From NCBI GenBank assembly GCA_963715055.1, contig CAVQRB010000006.1:248001-312000 (forward strand): DNA of 64,000 bases, given 5' to 3'. Of the stretch, positions 16,506 through 27,497 are shown one piece after another. The first letter of the stretch is position 1, and the number at the start of each line of letters is the position of its first letter. The translations under genes and the position numbers were made by a program. Origin of the DNA: CAVQRB01 sp963715055. GTDB lineage: Bacteria; Pseudomonadota; Alphaproteobacteria; Rhodobacterales; Rhodobacteraceae. The notes beneath the pieces are model-generated. The model ran no database searches. It was not told the DNA's origin and was given only the letters and a program-made list of their open reading frames with translations.

Positions 16506-19500
16506 ATGACCGACGTTGTTGCCGTTTCCGAGCAGACCACCCAGGCGGAGGTCGCGGATCTGATCGCGTCTTTCAAGCAGGGCGGGGCCAGCGAAAGCCT
16601 GACCTTCCTCACGGCACCGGCGGATGCGAGTTTCGAAGCGCCTGCCGGGGTGATCCTGAACAAGCCGCTGGTGCTGGGCGATGATCTTCTCTTCGTTCAG
16701 CCCGACGGCAGCATTGTAGGCCTGCTTGATGGCGCCAAGGCGAGTTACGTTCTGACCGTCGACAAGCTGAACATCGCGTCGCAGGACCTCGTCACCGTGG
16801 CCTTGCAGCAAAGCCAGTGGGAGACGGTCGCCGATGCGGTCGCGGTCAATCTCGTCGTTTTGGGCGGTTCGATCGATGCCCGCGAAGGGGGCTCTGGCGA
16901 GCAGGACGCGGTTTCCGTCAACGACCCGCTGTTCGGCCTGCCGATCTCGCCGCTGCTGCCGCCGACGGACTATCTATTTCCTGAATTGCGTGACCGTGAG
17001 GTGGGCGAGGGCGGGATCGGGCTGCCGGACGTGGACTTCGCTCTGACCGGTGCGGCGCGGCTCTTCGAAACCGATGCCTCGCTTGACTTCGTGCTGTCGC
17101 GCTACTTCGAGATCAGCGCGGGCGGCTTTGCGGACGGTGAGAGGATCACCAGCATCACAGTCACCATCCCGGGCCTGCCTCTCGGCACGACGGCAACCGC
17201 CGGGTCCTTCACCACCAACGGTGCCACGCAGTCCTTCACCTTCGTCGGCACGCCCGAGGAATATGCGGCGCTGAGCCTGACCTTCCCGACAGATTTCTCC
17301 ACGACCAGCCGGACCGATGCGCCTCCGGGCGATCTGACCGTGTCGGTCACCGCGACCTCCAGCTTCGGCGGCGAGCCGTCGAGTGCGAGTTTCCCGCTGA
17401 CCGTCGAAGCGGAGGGCGATCTCGACTTCGCCGGGACCGGTATCGTGCGGGGAACGGAAACCGACGGCCCGATCGTCCTGCGGCTTGCCGACGGGCTGAC
17501 ACCCGTGGTCACCGATGCGGATGGCTCGGAATCCGTGTCGGGGGTTGCTCTGGAATTGACGGGCCTGCCGGCGGGCAGCCGGATTTCGACGGACGGTGGC
17601 GCCACCTTCGTCGCGGTGACGGGCAGTTACAGCTTTTCCGGCACGCTGGCGGAATACGAACTTGTCCAACTGGAATTACCGGCAGATTTTTCCACCACCA
17701 ACCCGGTCTCCGAGGTGCGCGGCACGCTGACGGCCACCACCGACGAAGGCGCGCTTGAAACCCGTCCTTTCACGGTCGAGATCGAGGCGACCCCCGACAT
17801 CGTGATCACGCCTCCGGCGCCGATCTTCGTGACCGAGGACGGCAACGGTGCGGATGGATCGGGCGTGACCGTGGACCTCGACCTCGACATTTTCGTCGAA
17901 GATGTGGATGGATCCGAAGACGACACGCGGGTCACGATCGACTTTTCCGGCCTGCCACCCGGCATGATCTTCTCCACTGGCATCTTCAACGCGGGGCCTT
18001 CCCGCTGGACCGGTACGATGGCGGAGGCCAATGCGCTGCTGCTCACCTTTCCGGGCGATTTCTCGGGCAATGTCACCTCCGTGATCACCGCCACCAATCT
18101 CGAAGGGTCGCTGACCGCAACGCAGGAGATCACGATCACCCCGGCGGGCGATGTGGACATCACCGTCAGCGAACTTCTCGCCGCGGAAACCGACGCCGTG
18201 ATCGTCGTCAACCCCGCCGCAAGCTGGAGCATCGCGATCAGCGACAGCGACCCTTCGGCCCCCTTCGAAGTGCTGGAGACGGTGACGCTGACCCTCGATG
18301 ACCTGCCCGCGGGCGTACTGGTCCAGAACGTCCCCGCCGCGACGGTCAGCTATGACGTGGCTCTTGGTGGTAGCTTCACCTTCACCGGCACCGGCGCGCA
18401 ATATGCGCTCCTGCGCCTCGGCTTTCCGCAGGATTATTCCACCGAAAGCCCGGCTTTGCCCGGCGGTGTGCTGACCGGCACGATTTCGGCCAGTTCCAAC
18501 GAAGGGTCGGCAGGCCCAGTGCCCGTTACCTTGCGGATCACGCCGGAGGGTGACGCGCTTATCGACGTGCTGCCCTTTGCCGATCTGACGGAGACCGAAA
18601 CGCCGCAAAGCTTCAGGCTTGGGCAGGTTCTGGATCCCAGGGCCATCGACATCGACGGCTCGGAAGAAATAGCAACCCTGCAGCTGGTCGTGACCGGCCT
18701 GCCGGGTGGCGCGGGCTTCGATCTGTCGAACATCTCGGGCCTGCCAGCAGGGGCCACGCTGGTGACGGCGGCGAATGGAACCCAGACGCTCACCGCGACC
18801 TTCGTGTCCTCGGATGGTGACGTGCGCGCAGCCTTCAATGCGGTCACGGTCACGCTGCCCGGCGATTTTTCCACCGCCAACCGCGCCGACCTGACCGCGG
18901 GACGCTCTTTGCCCATCGCGGTAAATGCCACCATCCTTACCGATGAGGATCGGGACGCAGGCGTCGATACCGCGAATGATGGGCAAGCGACTGCCAGCGC
19001 GTTTGTAAACGTGGGTTTCCTCGACGATATCGAACTCACCGTGCCGATCGAGATCAACGCCGAGGAAGATGGCGGCGTCATCAACAGCGCAGCCGGCGTG
19101 AGAGTGCCCCTCCAGATCGCGATAGCGATTACCGACGATGATGGCTCGGAAACCGAAGCCACCGGTTCGCCGTTCAGTGCCGAGGTAACCATAGACTTCA
19201 CCGACCTGCCTGCCGGTGCTACCCTGACCACCGGAGTGTTGACCGGCACCGTCTGGACCGGTTCCGTGGCAGACGCGCGCGCGCTCGCCATCGACTTTCC
19301 CGGAAACTATGCCGGTATCGTGCTGGCGAACATCACCGTGACGACACTGGAAGGCAGCCGCTCGGCGCCACAGGCGATCGTCGTCACGCCAACGCCGGAT
19401 GTGAACATCACCGGCACGATCACCGCCACGGAAACCGATGCGCCCGTCACGGTCCTGCTCTCGGATTTCATCAGTCTGACGATCACCGATCCCAGCGAGG

Positions 19501-22500
19501 AACTTCGAACCCTGAGCTTCGATCTGCCGGGTCTTCCTGCCGGGACACTGGCGCTCGATGCCAGTGGCGCACCGATCGGAACCCTGACGCCAGGTGCGGG
19601 TGGTACCCTGACCTTCGCCTTCAGCTACAACGCCTTGACCGATCTCACCGTGGATCCCAGTCAGATCCGGCTGGTCTTTCCGACCGATTTCTCCACCACG
19701 AGTCCCGCGAACCTGCTGCAGGCCACGCTCACCGTCGTGAGCGTCCAGTCGCCGTTTCCGCCAAACCCGCCTGTTTTCGCGACCATCGATGTCGAGATCG
19801 ATTTTGAAGGCGACGTGCGCATCGACGTGGTCGGCACCGCGACGTTGCAGGAAACCGACGCTGTCGTCGATTTCGCCCCGTCCGATTACCTCACCCCGGT
19901 TCCGACCGACATCGACGGGTCGGAAACCATCGACCAAGTCAACGTGACCTTCAATGCGCTGCCCGCAGGTACGCTTTTCTCCACCGATGGCGTCAGCTTT
20001 TCGGCAGCCAGCGCCGCGTTGAACTTCGTGGGCACGCTCGCGGAATACAACGCGCTCATCATCCGCTTGCCAGCCGATTTCGCCACCGAGAACCCGGCAT
20101 CCACGCTGGTCGGGACGGTGATTGCCACAACAAACGAGCTTGGCGTGGCGACGGAAACTTTTGCGGTGACCGTCTCCGCCGAAGGTGATGTGACCGCTTC
20201 CGGACCGCGCACGCTGAGCTTGGGCGAAAACGACGCACCAGGCAGCGTCGATCTCGATGCGACAACGCAGGCGCCTCTGCAGTTCTTTCTCGCCAGTGCC
20301 GTCACGGCTGTGGCGAGCGATGCGGACGGATCCGACGAAATCGTCTCGGTCGCTGTCGCCATGACGGGCTTGCCCGCAGGCAGCCGGATTTCCTTCGACA
20401 ACGGCGTGTCATTCGTTGCGGTCGATGGTGCGACCTTCCCGCTGACGGTGCCGAGCCTTTCGGCTTATGAGCGGATCGTTCTGCGCCTGCCGGACGATTT
20501 TTCGACCACGAGCCCCGCAAGTACGATCGCCGGCACCGTGACCTTCACAACGAACGAGGCGCTGCTCAATGGCGAGACCGCAGCCACACCGAACGGCGGG
20601 ATCACCACCGAAGGTTTTACGGTCACCGTCACCGCAGAGGGCGACGTATCGATCACCGGCCTGTCGCCCGTCGTCATCGAGGATCTGGGCGCGCCGATCG
20701 ATCTGGGCCTCGCGGTTGCGGTGACCGATACCGATGGGTCGGAATCCATCAGCACGATCAGCGTCACCTTCGCCGGCCTGCCCGGCAGCGGTCCCACGAT
20801 CCTGTCGGACGGCACGGTGCTGACGCCTTCCGCGAATGTCTGGACCGGCAGCAGCGCCGCCATCGCCAATCTGGCGATCGCAAGCTTTCCGCAGCATTTT
20901 TCAGGCATCGTGACGATGACCACGACCGTGGTGACCAATGAAACCCTGCCGGGCGGCGAGAGCGCCGTCTTCGTGCTGAGCGTGACGCCCGTGGCGGAGC
21001 CCGACATCACCCTCTCGGTCGTGCCCAACGCCCCGACCGTGACGCAGACCGGGCCAGGCATTTTTTCGGTCAAGGAAGACAATTCCTTCCTGCTGCAGAT
21101 CGATGCCACGACACCGGACAAGGACGGCTCGGAATCTCTGCGCACGATCAGCATCGCCAACATGCCGAGCGGCTGGCTGCGCGCCGGTGACGGTGCCGTG
21201 CCGCTGTCGCGCTTCGAGACCGGTTCGGCGGATATCGCCAGTGCCACGGTCACAGGGACCACGCTGACCATCACGCTGCAGCCCGGTGTGACGGACTTCA
21301 ACGCCACCCTGCGAGCTATTCCGGCGGCAAACAGCGACCTCGATGTCAGCACGCTGACAGGCGGCGATCTGCGCGCCACCGTGACCTCGGTCGATACGGC
21401 GACGGGGCTGGCCAGCAATACCCAGACAGCGCAGGCGACCGTCGACGTGAACTACGACGCCGTGCTCGATCCGCTGACCTTTGCCACGACGAACCGGGCG
21501 GCCAACGAGAACCTTACCGGTCGTCGCGGTCTCGACGCCGGAATCACCTCGTTCGCGCTGCGGGATACAGACGGGTCGGAATCGCTTGATTTCGTCACCC
21601 TGCGGATCACCGTGGATACCAAGAGCACCGATTTTGATCCTGCCAACGACAGCGACCTTCGGCTTACCTTCGGCTCGCGGGCGTCGTTCGTCTCGGTGAC
21701 GAAGATCGACACGGTTGCGGATGACAATATCGTCGACTTCGTGATTTCCCGGCCTGCCGGCGTCAGTGATGCCAATTTCGCATCAGCTCTGGTTCAGATG
21801 CAGGTGAGCTTTCCGCAGCGTTATTCCGGCGTGGCAACACTTGACGGCGTCGTCAACTGGTCCGAAACCCGCACGGGGGATGTGGAAACCGACCTTGGTG
21901 ACAACAACGGCAGCCGACCCTTCACGACGGTTCTGACGGTCCGGCCGATCAGCGAGGCGACGCTCGATGCGGGGCTCTTCGTGACCGACGGCAATTTCGT
22001 TGTCGCCGGCAGCCCGACGCAGGCCACCGCGGTGGCAATCGCAACAACCGGCAACGTTTCCACATCCAATTCAACGCCCATCAACTTGCTGGAAAGCACC
22101 GCCGACAGCACCGGCCCGGGCCAGGTCCAGACCTTCCTGCGCCTCAACGCCTCCACGCCCGATGCGGATGGATCGGAAAATCTCTCGACGCTGGTGATCT
22201 CGAACATTCCCACCTCGTGGATCGGCATCGCGGAAACCAACGGCAACGTGACGCTGACGCAGTCGCATTTCTTCTCCCTGAGCGGCGGCGGCCCGATCTC
22301 GGCGGCGGAGTTCGCCAAGGTGTCGTCGGCCGTTTACAATGCGGCCACTGGGCAATTGACGATAACCTTCGTGACGCCTCCGGCCGGCGCACCGGGTATC
22401 ACCAGCTTCGCCGGCTCCGTGGCCCTCTATCCGGCGCTCTATGAGGATTATGATGTCGATCGCAGAAATACCGACCCCTTCAGCGCGGACGGCAACTTCT

Positions 22501-25500
22501 TCGGTGCGGATCTCGGTTTCCGGCTGACGACGAGCGATGGCAACACTGTCACCACCGGGACGCGCCAGGCGAACGTAACGGTGAACGTCGATGTCAAGCC
22601 GGTCAACAACGAAGGCAAGGTCATCGCCTTCCCGATCGGCAACGAGCAGGTCGTCGATGACGCCGGCGGTGTGCTGCAGTTTGGTTTTGTGCCTTTCATC
22701 GACGACATGGATGGATCGGAGACGATCATCTCCACCGTGCTGCGCAACATTCCCTCGGGCATCACCGTCTATGTGCCAAGCCTGTCCGATCCTGCGGGGC
22801 CGAAGGTGCCAGCTCTTCTGACCAGCCTCAACGGCGACGGGACCAACGACTGGAGCCTCGAAGGCGGCCAGTGGCTGAACGTCGAATTCCGTGGCGTACC
22901 GCTGCATTTCGCCGGCTCGATTCCGATCATCGTCGATATCGTGACGCGGGAAGCCGATGGCGGAGGCACTGGCAAGACCAGCCTGATGAACGTAAATATC
23001 GAGGTGGATCCGGTCGTGGATGGCGGCGATCCCAGCGAAAGCGCGGCGACAGTCGAGGACACGGCGGTGCGGGTCGTGCTGGATGGCAACATCATCGACA
23101 ACGCCACCAATTCGCCGCTTTCGCCGGAGGTCATCCTCGATCCTTTCACGATCACCAACGTGCGGGCCGACAGCTTTGGGCGCCTTCCGCGCTTTTTTGA
23201 CGGCCCGCCGAACCAGATCGGCACGGACAGTGCGGGCAACCCGATCTACTCCAACGAGATCCTGCCGCTGTTCGACGGCAGCTACGTTGTGACGCCTGCG
23301 CAGGCCGCGGATTTCCATGTGCTGCCGGGCAAGGACAGCAACAGTTCCGGGCTTTCCGGCGTCGCCGACATCCAGTTCGACGTGCGCGTGATCTACCGGG
23401 AGTTGCTCGACGTCTCCGCCTCAACGCCGCTGGACCGTTTCAAGGTCGGCACCGGAACGGTGCGGATCGACATCACCGGGATCGCGGACAAGCCCGTCGT
23501 GGACGGGCAGGATCCGGACCCGGCAGCGACGGCGGGCGGCATCGACAAGACGCTGATCAACGCCGTTTACAGACCGGGCGATACCACCGACGGCGTGCCG
23601 AACGAAGATGCCGCCTACGCCTATGCGGGTTTCGACAATGCGCCGTTCCAGTTCCTGCAGCGGCTGAGCGACACCGCCCTGCAGTCCGGTTTCGCGGGCG
23701 ATCCCGCGCCCTTCGTCGCTGCTGACCCTCTCTCGGGGAGCCGTACGGAAATCACCTTCGCCGGTGGGTTGCCGGACGGGTCGGAAACGATTTACTACGT
23801 GATCAGCAACATTCCCGCGGGCCTGCGGTTCATCGGCGGCAATCCCGTCGATCCCTCGGCGGGCAGCTATCTGGTCGCCGGCTCGAAGCTTGCCTCCCTC
23901 GGCATCGTGCCGCAGGGGGTGTCCGACGTCACCTATTACAACATGACGCTCAACGCGATCGTGGTCGAGGATGACGCGGATCTTTCCGGCGTGCCGACCG
24001 CTGGCGGTTCCGTCAGCGTTCAGGACGTGCTGGATGCCATCGACGCTCTGCCGGGCGGCAGCGTGACACCCTTCGACTTATCCGTTGTCGTTTTGCCCTC
24101 GGGCACGGTCGGCCCGCCGATGTCCTGCATGCCGGGCGATCCCGAGTATCTGCCGCTGCCGGAGCTTCGCCTGGTCGGCAATGCCTTCGAGGACCAGCCG
24201 AATGAACTCAAGATACAGCTCGTTCCGGATGCGGCCGTGGGCGGCAATCCGAACTACTGGAACAGTATCGGCGACCTGACCACGCTGCCCAACGGCGTGT
24301 CCGGGGACTTCGGCCTCGGTATCAAGGTCCCGCCAGGCGCCACGCTTTCCGCCAACCCGCCGGGTGCCGTTCTCTTCGATCCGGTCACGGGAACCTATTC
24401 GATAGATTTCTCGCTCCTCGGCGTCGACCCGAGCGATCCGACCCTGACAGCGGGGGCGATCATCTACACGCCACCGCCGCAGCAGTCGAGCCCGGTCAAC
24501 CCGTTCCCGGCGGGCGAAACCCTGGGCAGCGCCGATCCCTACGACAACCTGCCCGATATCGAGTTCACCGGCCTGCTGAACAACTATACCTGCAATCTCT
24601 TTTTCAACCAGACGACCATCGTGCCGGTCTTCGTCCAGCCAGTGGTGGACGGACCGACCATCGACATCGGCGCTACCGGGCCGTTCCTCGAGGACACGCT
24701 GCTCACGCCGGATATCCGCATTTCCAGCGTGGACGGCGGCGAACGCCTGACCGGGGATGTCGTCCTGACCATCAGCGGCGATCCGACCGCGAGCCTTCTG
24801 CTCTCCGGCGTTCCCTTGTCGCCCGATGCCGGAACGACTGCGCGCTATACACTCGCGGCGACGGATCTGCCGGGGCTGCAGGTTCTGCCGACGCGGGACT
24901 ACAGCGGCCCGTTGACCCTCACGGTCACCGCTTCGACCGAGGACATCGACGGCGCCATCGCCGCTGGCACGGCTTCACGTACCTTCGCCATCGAGGCCGT
25001 CGCGGAAGTGCCCGACTTCGTCTACAGCACCGACACCACGCCGACCGAGACCGGCCTGCCGCTGGTGCAGGATCCCACCGGTCCGCTGCCCATCGTCACC
25101 CTCATCGAGGACCGCCCGGCGCTCCTGTCGAGTTTCTTCAATTTCGGGGATTCCCTGGATCGAGACGGGTCGGAGGCGGAATCCGCCGTGGTCGGCCCGT
25201 TGCCGGATTATCTGGAACTGACCGGCGCGACCCGTGGGATCATCGATAACGGCGACGGAACCTTCACGGTGTCCCGCGCGGATTTCGGAACGGTCATGAT
25301 CGGCCTCAAGGACGCGCACGCGCGCACGCCGGATTCGCTCGACCCGACCATTCTCGCCGAAGTCTCGATCAACGTGAGGGTGAACACGCTCGAACTGTCG
25401 AACTCCGACGAGGCGACTGCGTCGACGCAGTTCCTCCTGCGGGTTTTCCCGGATGCGGACAAGCCGACTGTAACCGCCTCGATTTCGCCGCTGGCCGGTA

Positions 25501-27494
25501 CCGAAGACGACGGCACGATCTACACGCTGACCGTCTCCGGGAACACCATCGACCCGCATGAGCGGATCGACTTCGAAGCGACACTGCCGCCGGGCAGCCG
25601 CTTCTTCATCGGTGGTGTGGAGCAGGTCGTCGGCGCCGACGGCAAGGTCGCAATCCCCGGGGCCGCCGCGGGCATCGCCGCACCGGGATCGAACGTCTTC
25701 TTTCCAATCGGCGCGCTGACCTTCATTCCGCCGGCTGACTTCTCCGGGTTGGCGGCAGTAGAGGTTGTTGCGATTACCTCCGACACCAGCGCCGCCTACG
25801 GCTTTACCGACACGGCCCGCTCCGATCCGGCCACCACCTCTGTGACGATTGCGGCAGCACCCGATCTGTCGGTGACGGTGACGGACCCGACCATGACCAT
25901 CGCGGAAACCGATGCGCCGGTCGCTTTCATGCCCGCATCGAACGTAACCCTTGCCGTCAGCGATGCCGATGGATCGGAAATCGTGGAGATCGTGACCTTC
26001 ACGATGACGGGCGTGCCGGACGGCACCACTGTTGACACAGGAAGCGGTGCGGTTCCGACTTCGGGGACCCTGTCCTTCACCGGCACGCTGGCCGAGTTCA
26101 ACGCCCTCACCATCACCTTCCCCCGGGACTTCGCAACCAACGCGACGCCGCTCGCTGCCACCGTACAGGCCACCACCAACGAAGGCGGCAACCAGTCCGG
26201 CAGCTTCACGCTGGCCATCGACGGTGAACTCGACCTCGATCTGAGCACCGCACCGGTACGCCTCGCAGGCGCCGCACCCGCGGACCTCGTGGTGCCGTTG
26301 GGGATCACCGCCGATGTAACGGATGTCCAGGCCAGCCCGTCGGAGACGCTCGAGTCCGTCGTGGTCGCCTTCGGCACTGCCCTGCCTGCAGGGGTGACTG
26401 CTTCTGCGGGCGTCATCGCCTCGGATCGGCTCTCGCTGAGCTTGACACGTGGTGCCATGCTGCCTGCCGATTTTGCCCTGATGGTCGCGGCCCTGTCGCT
26501 GACGGTTCCGGCAGCCGCCGCCGCGACGACCGTTTTCGACGGCACCGTCACGGCGACGACGAACCATGGCACATCGGCGCCGGTGGCGCTCGACATTGCG
26601 GTGAACGCGCCGCCGGTCGTGACCGCGCCGGTGGATGTGCCCCAAACCTTCGACACGACACTGTCGCTGAGCTTCGCGGACCTGCTGGTGAATGCGAGCG
26701 ACAGCGATCTGCCGCTGACGGTGGAGAATGTCACCGCAAGCGATCCGCTGGTCGGGGTCTCGGTTTCGGGTACGGATGTCACGCTGACGGTACCGGCGGG
26801 CTATGTCGGCACGCCGACACTCAGCTATGACGTCGTCGATGGCGGTGCGGTGCCTGCGCGCACGGTGGCGACGGCGGAACTTGATTTCGATACGCTCCAG
26901 ATGCAGGACAGCGGCATCGACGTGACCGGGCCGGATAGCCTGTCTCGAAACCTGCTCACCGATGTGAGTGGGGATGCGAGCCTCGGCGGCACCATCGCCA
27001 CGGGTACGGCGGGCAATGACGCGGTGATATGGGATGCGGTGGACCGGCCCTATGCCGGCATCACCGAGTTCCGGATGCTCGACGGCGACGATTTCGTTGA
27101 CCTGACAGGAGCGCCGGGCGGTTTTCGGGTCGAACTTGGCGCGGGCGCGGACATCGTCATCGGCTCGGGCGGCAACGATGTGCTGATCGGCGGCAGCGGC
27201 GCGGACAGCCTCACCGGTGGCGCCGGCGCAGATACCTTCGTTCTGGCCTCGGGACCGATCGACATTGCCGATGTGATCACCGATTTCGGGGCAGGCGACC
27301 AGATCGACCTGCGTTCGGCACTGAACGGGATCGATGACATCACCGGGCTTGCCAGCTTCAATGCCGCGACCGGCGCGCTCGACGTGGGCGGGTTGACCGC
27401 CTTCAACGTGGCGGCGGCGGGCGGTGGTATTCCCGCGCAGGTGCAGGTGATCTTCGAGGACAGTGCAGGGGCCGCGCAAACCGCGGTCCTCTGA
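16506..27494 (+). CDS. Giant repeat adhesin (3662 residues) with C-terminal RTX calcium-binding repeats, type I secreted
   Basis: There is no signal peptide. The N-terminal 150 residues (VLGDDLLFVQPDGSI, LDGAKASYVLTVDKLNI) resemble the beta-rich head of large T1SS adhesins; I do not see the TAAG-type cleavage site of LapA. From about residue 320 to 3250 come some 15 Ig/cadherin-like modules marked by D-x-DGSE at roughly 336, 466, 714, 876, 1134, 1271, 1407, 1537, 1688, 1885, 2067, 2423, 2886 and 3154, most with LTGLPAGSRIS, SGTLAEY and LPADFSTTNPAS. These acid-rich joints probably bind calcium. The C-terminus has GGNDVLIGGSGADSLTGGAG (about 3557-3576), nonapeptide RTX repeats, then DTFVLASG...ITDFGAGDQIDL, the usual C-terminal secretion region. 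A complete type I exporter lies tail to tail immediately downstream. Likely role: surface attachment or biofilm formation. Confidence 0.93.
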   Translation: MTDVVAVSEQTTQAEVADLIASFKQGGASESLTFLTAPADASFEAPAGVILNKPLVLGDDLLFVQPDGSIVGLLDGAKASYVLTVDKLNIASQDLVTVALQQSQWETVADAVAVNLVVLGGSIDAREGGSGEQDAVSVNDPLFGLPISPLLPPTDYLFPELRDREVGEGGIGLPDVDFALTGAARLFETDASLDFVLSRYFEISAGGFADGERITSITVTIPGLPLGTTATAGSFTTNGATQSFTFVGTPEEYAALSLTFPTDFSTTSRTDAPPGDLTVSVTATSSFGGEPSSASFPLTVEAEGDLDFAGTGIVRGTETDGPIVLRLADGLTPVVTDADGSESVSGVALELTGLPAGSRISTDGGATFVAVTGSYSFSGTLAEYELVQLELPADFSTTNPVSEVRGTLTATTDEGALETRPFTVEIEATPDIVITPPAPIFVTEDGNGADGSGVTVDLDLDIFVEDVDGSEDDTRVTIDFSGLPPGMIFSTGIFNAGPSRWTGTMAEANALLLTFPGDFSGNVTSVITATNLEGSLTATQEITITPAGDVDITVSELLAAETDAVIVVNPAASWSIAISDSDPSAPFEVLETVTLTLDDLPAGVLVQNVPAATVSYDVALGGSFTFTGTGAQYALLRLGFPQDYSTESPALPGGVLTGTISASSNEGSAGPVPVTLRITPEGDALIDVLPFADLTETETPQSFRLGQVLDPRAIDIDGSEEIATLQLVVTGLPGGAGFDLSNISGLPAGATLVTAANGTQTLTATFVSSDGDVRAAFNAVTVTLPGDFSTANRADLTAGRSLPIAVNATILTDEDRDAGVDTANDGQATASAFVNVGFLDDIELTVPIEINAEEDGGVINSAAGVRVPLQIAIAITDDDGSETEATGSPFSAEVTIDFTDLPAGATLTTGVLTGTVWTGSVADARALAIDFPGNYAGIVLANITVTTLEGSRSAPQAIVVTPTPDVNITGTITATETDAPVTVLLSDFISLTITDPSEELRTLSFDLPGLPAGTLALDASGAPIGTLTPGAGGTLTFAFSYNALTDLTVDPSQIRLVFPTDFSTTSPANLLQATLTVVSVQSPFPPNPPVFATIDVEIDFEGDVRIDVVGTATLQETDAVVDFAPSDYLTPVPTDIDGSETIDQVNVTFNALPAGTLFSTDGVSFSAASAALNFVGTLAEYNALIIRLPADFATENPASTLVGTVIATTNELGVATETFAVTVSAEGDVTASGPRTLSLGENDAPGSVDLDATTQAPLQFFLASAVTAVASDADGSDEIVSVAVAMTGLPAGSRISFDNGVSFVAVDGATFPLTVPSLSAYERIVLRLPDDFSTTSPASTIAGTVTFTTNEALLNGETAATPNGGITTEGFTVTVTAEGDVSITGLSPVVIEDLGAPIDLGLAVAVTDTDGSESISTISVTFAGLPGSGPTILSDGTVLTPSANVWTGSSAAIANLAIASFPQHFSGIVTMTTTVVTNETLPGGESAVFVLSVTPVAEPDITLSVVPNAPTVTQTGPGIFSVKEDNSFLLQIDATTPDKDGSESLRTISIANMPSGWLRAGDGAVPLSRFETGSADIASATVTGTTLTITLQPGVTDFNATLRAIPAANSDLDVSTLTGGDLRATVTSVDTATGLASNTQTAQATVDVNYDAVLDPLTFATTNRAANENLTGRRGLDAGITSFALRDTDGSESLDFVTLRITVDTKSTDFDPANDSDLRLTFGSRASFVSVTKIDTVADDNIVDFVISRPAGVSDANFASALVQMQVSFPQRYSGVATLDGVVNWSETRTGDVETDLGDNNGSRPFTTVLTVRPISEATLDAGLFVTDGNFVVAGSPTQATAVAIATTGNVSTSNSTPINLLESTADSTGPGQVQTFLRLNASTPDADGSENLSTLVISNIPTSWIGIAETNGNVTLTQSHFFSLSGGGPISAAEFAKVSSAVYNAATGQLTITFVTPPAGAPGITSFAGSVALYPALYEDYDVDRRNTDPFSADGNFFGADLGFRLTTSDGNTVTTGTRQANVTVNVDVKPVNNEGKVIAFPIGNEQVVDDAGGVLQFGFVPFIDDMDGSETIISTVLRNIPSGITVYVPSLSDPAGPKVPALLTSLNGDGTNDWSLEGGQWLNVEFRGVPLHFAGSIPIIVDIVTREADGGGTGKTSLMNVNIEVDPVVDGGDPSESAATVEDTAVRVVLDGNIIDNATNSPLSPEVILDPFTITNVRADSFGRLPRFFDGPPNQIGTDSAGNPIYSNEILPLFDGSYVVTPAQAADFHVLPGKDSNSSGLSGVADIQFDVRVIYRELLDVSASTPLDRFKVGTGTVRIDITGIADKPVVDGQDPDPAATAGGIDKTLINAVYRPGDTTDGVPNEDAAYAYAGFDNAPFQFLQRLSDTALQSGFAGDPAPFVAADPLSGSRTEITFAGGLPDGSETIYYVISNIPAGLRFIGGNPVDPSAGSYLVAGSKLASLGIVPQGVSDVTYYNMTLNAIVVEDDADLSGVPTAGGSVSVQDVLDAIDALPGGSVTPFDLSVVVLPSGTVGPPMSCMPGDPEYLPLPELRLVGNAFEDQPNELKIQLVPDAAVGGNPNYWNSIGDLTTLPNGVSGDFGLGIKVPPGATLSANPPGAVLFDPVTGTYSIDFSLLGVDPSDPTLTAGAIIYTPPPQQSSPVNPFPAGETLGSADPYDNLPDIEFTGLLNNYTCNLFFNQTTIVPVFVQPVVDGPTIDIGATGPFLEDTLLTPDIRISSVDGGERLTGDVVLTISGDPTASLLLSGVPLSPDAGTTARYTLAATDLPGLQVLPTRDYSGPLTLTVTASTEDIDGAIAAGTASRTFAIEAVAEVPDFVYSTDTTPTETGLPLVQDPTGPLPIVTLIEDRPALLSSFFNFGDSLDRDGSEAESAVVGPLPDYLELTGATRGIIDNGDGTFTVSRADFGTVMIGLKDAHARTPDSLDPTILAEVSINVRVNTLELSNSDEATASTQFLLRVFPDADKPTVTASISPLAGTEDDGTIYTLTVSGNTIDPHERIDFEATLPPGSRFFIGGVEQVVGADGKVAIPGAAAGIAAPGSNVFFPIGALTFIPPADFSGLAAVEVVAITSDTSAAYGFTDTARSDPATTSVTIAAAPDLSVTVTDPTMTIAETDAPVAFMPASNVTLAVSDADGSEIVEIVTFTMTGVPDGTTVDTGSGAVPTSGTLSFTGTLAEFNALTITFPRDFATNATPLAATVQATTNEGGNQSGSFTLAIDGELDLDLSTAPVRLAGAAPADLVVPLGITADVTDVQASPSETLESVVVAFGTALPAGVTASAGVIASDRLSLSLTRGAMLPADFALMVAALSLTVPAAAAATTVFDGTVTATTNHGTSAPVALDIAVNAPPVVTAPVDVPQTFDTTLSLSFADLLVNASDSDLPLTVENVTASDPLVGVSVSGTDVTLTVPAGYVGTPTLSYDVVDGGAVPARTVATAELDFDTLQMQDSGIDVTGPDSLSRNLLTDVSGDASLGGTIATGTAGNDAVIWDAVDRPYAGITEFRMLDGDDFVDLTGAPGGFRVELGAGADIVIGSGGNDVLIGGSGADSLTGGAGADTFVLASGPIDIADVITDFGAGDQIDLRSALNGIDDITGLASFNAATGALDVGGLTAFNVAAAGGGIPAQVQVIFEDSAGAAQTAVL

Positions 27495-27497
27495 GAG

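Noticed and set aside
24975..27479. 834-codon open frame on the minus strand opposite the adhesin C-terminus
   Set aside because: Rich in Arg, His and Gly with no domain or ribosome-binding site; it mirrors the GC-biased repeat coding of the adhesin. Similar antisense frames at 17676-19937 and 22071-23318 were rejected for the same reason.
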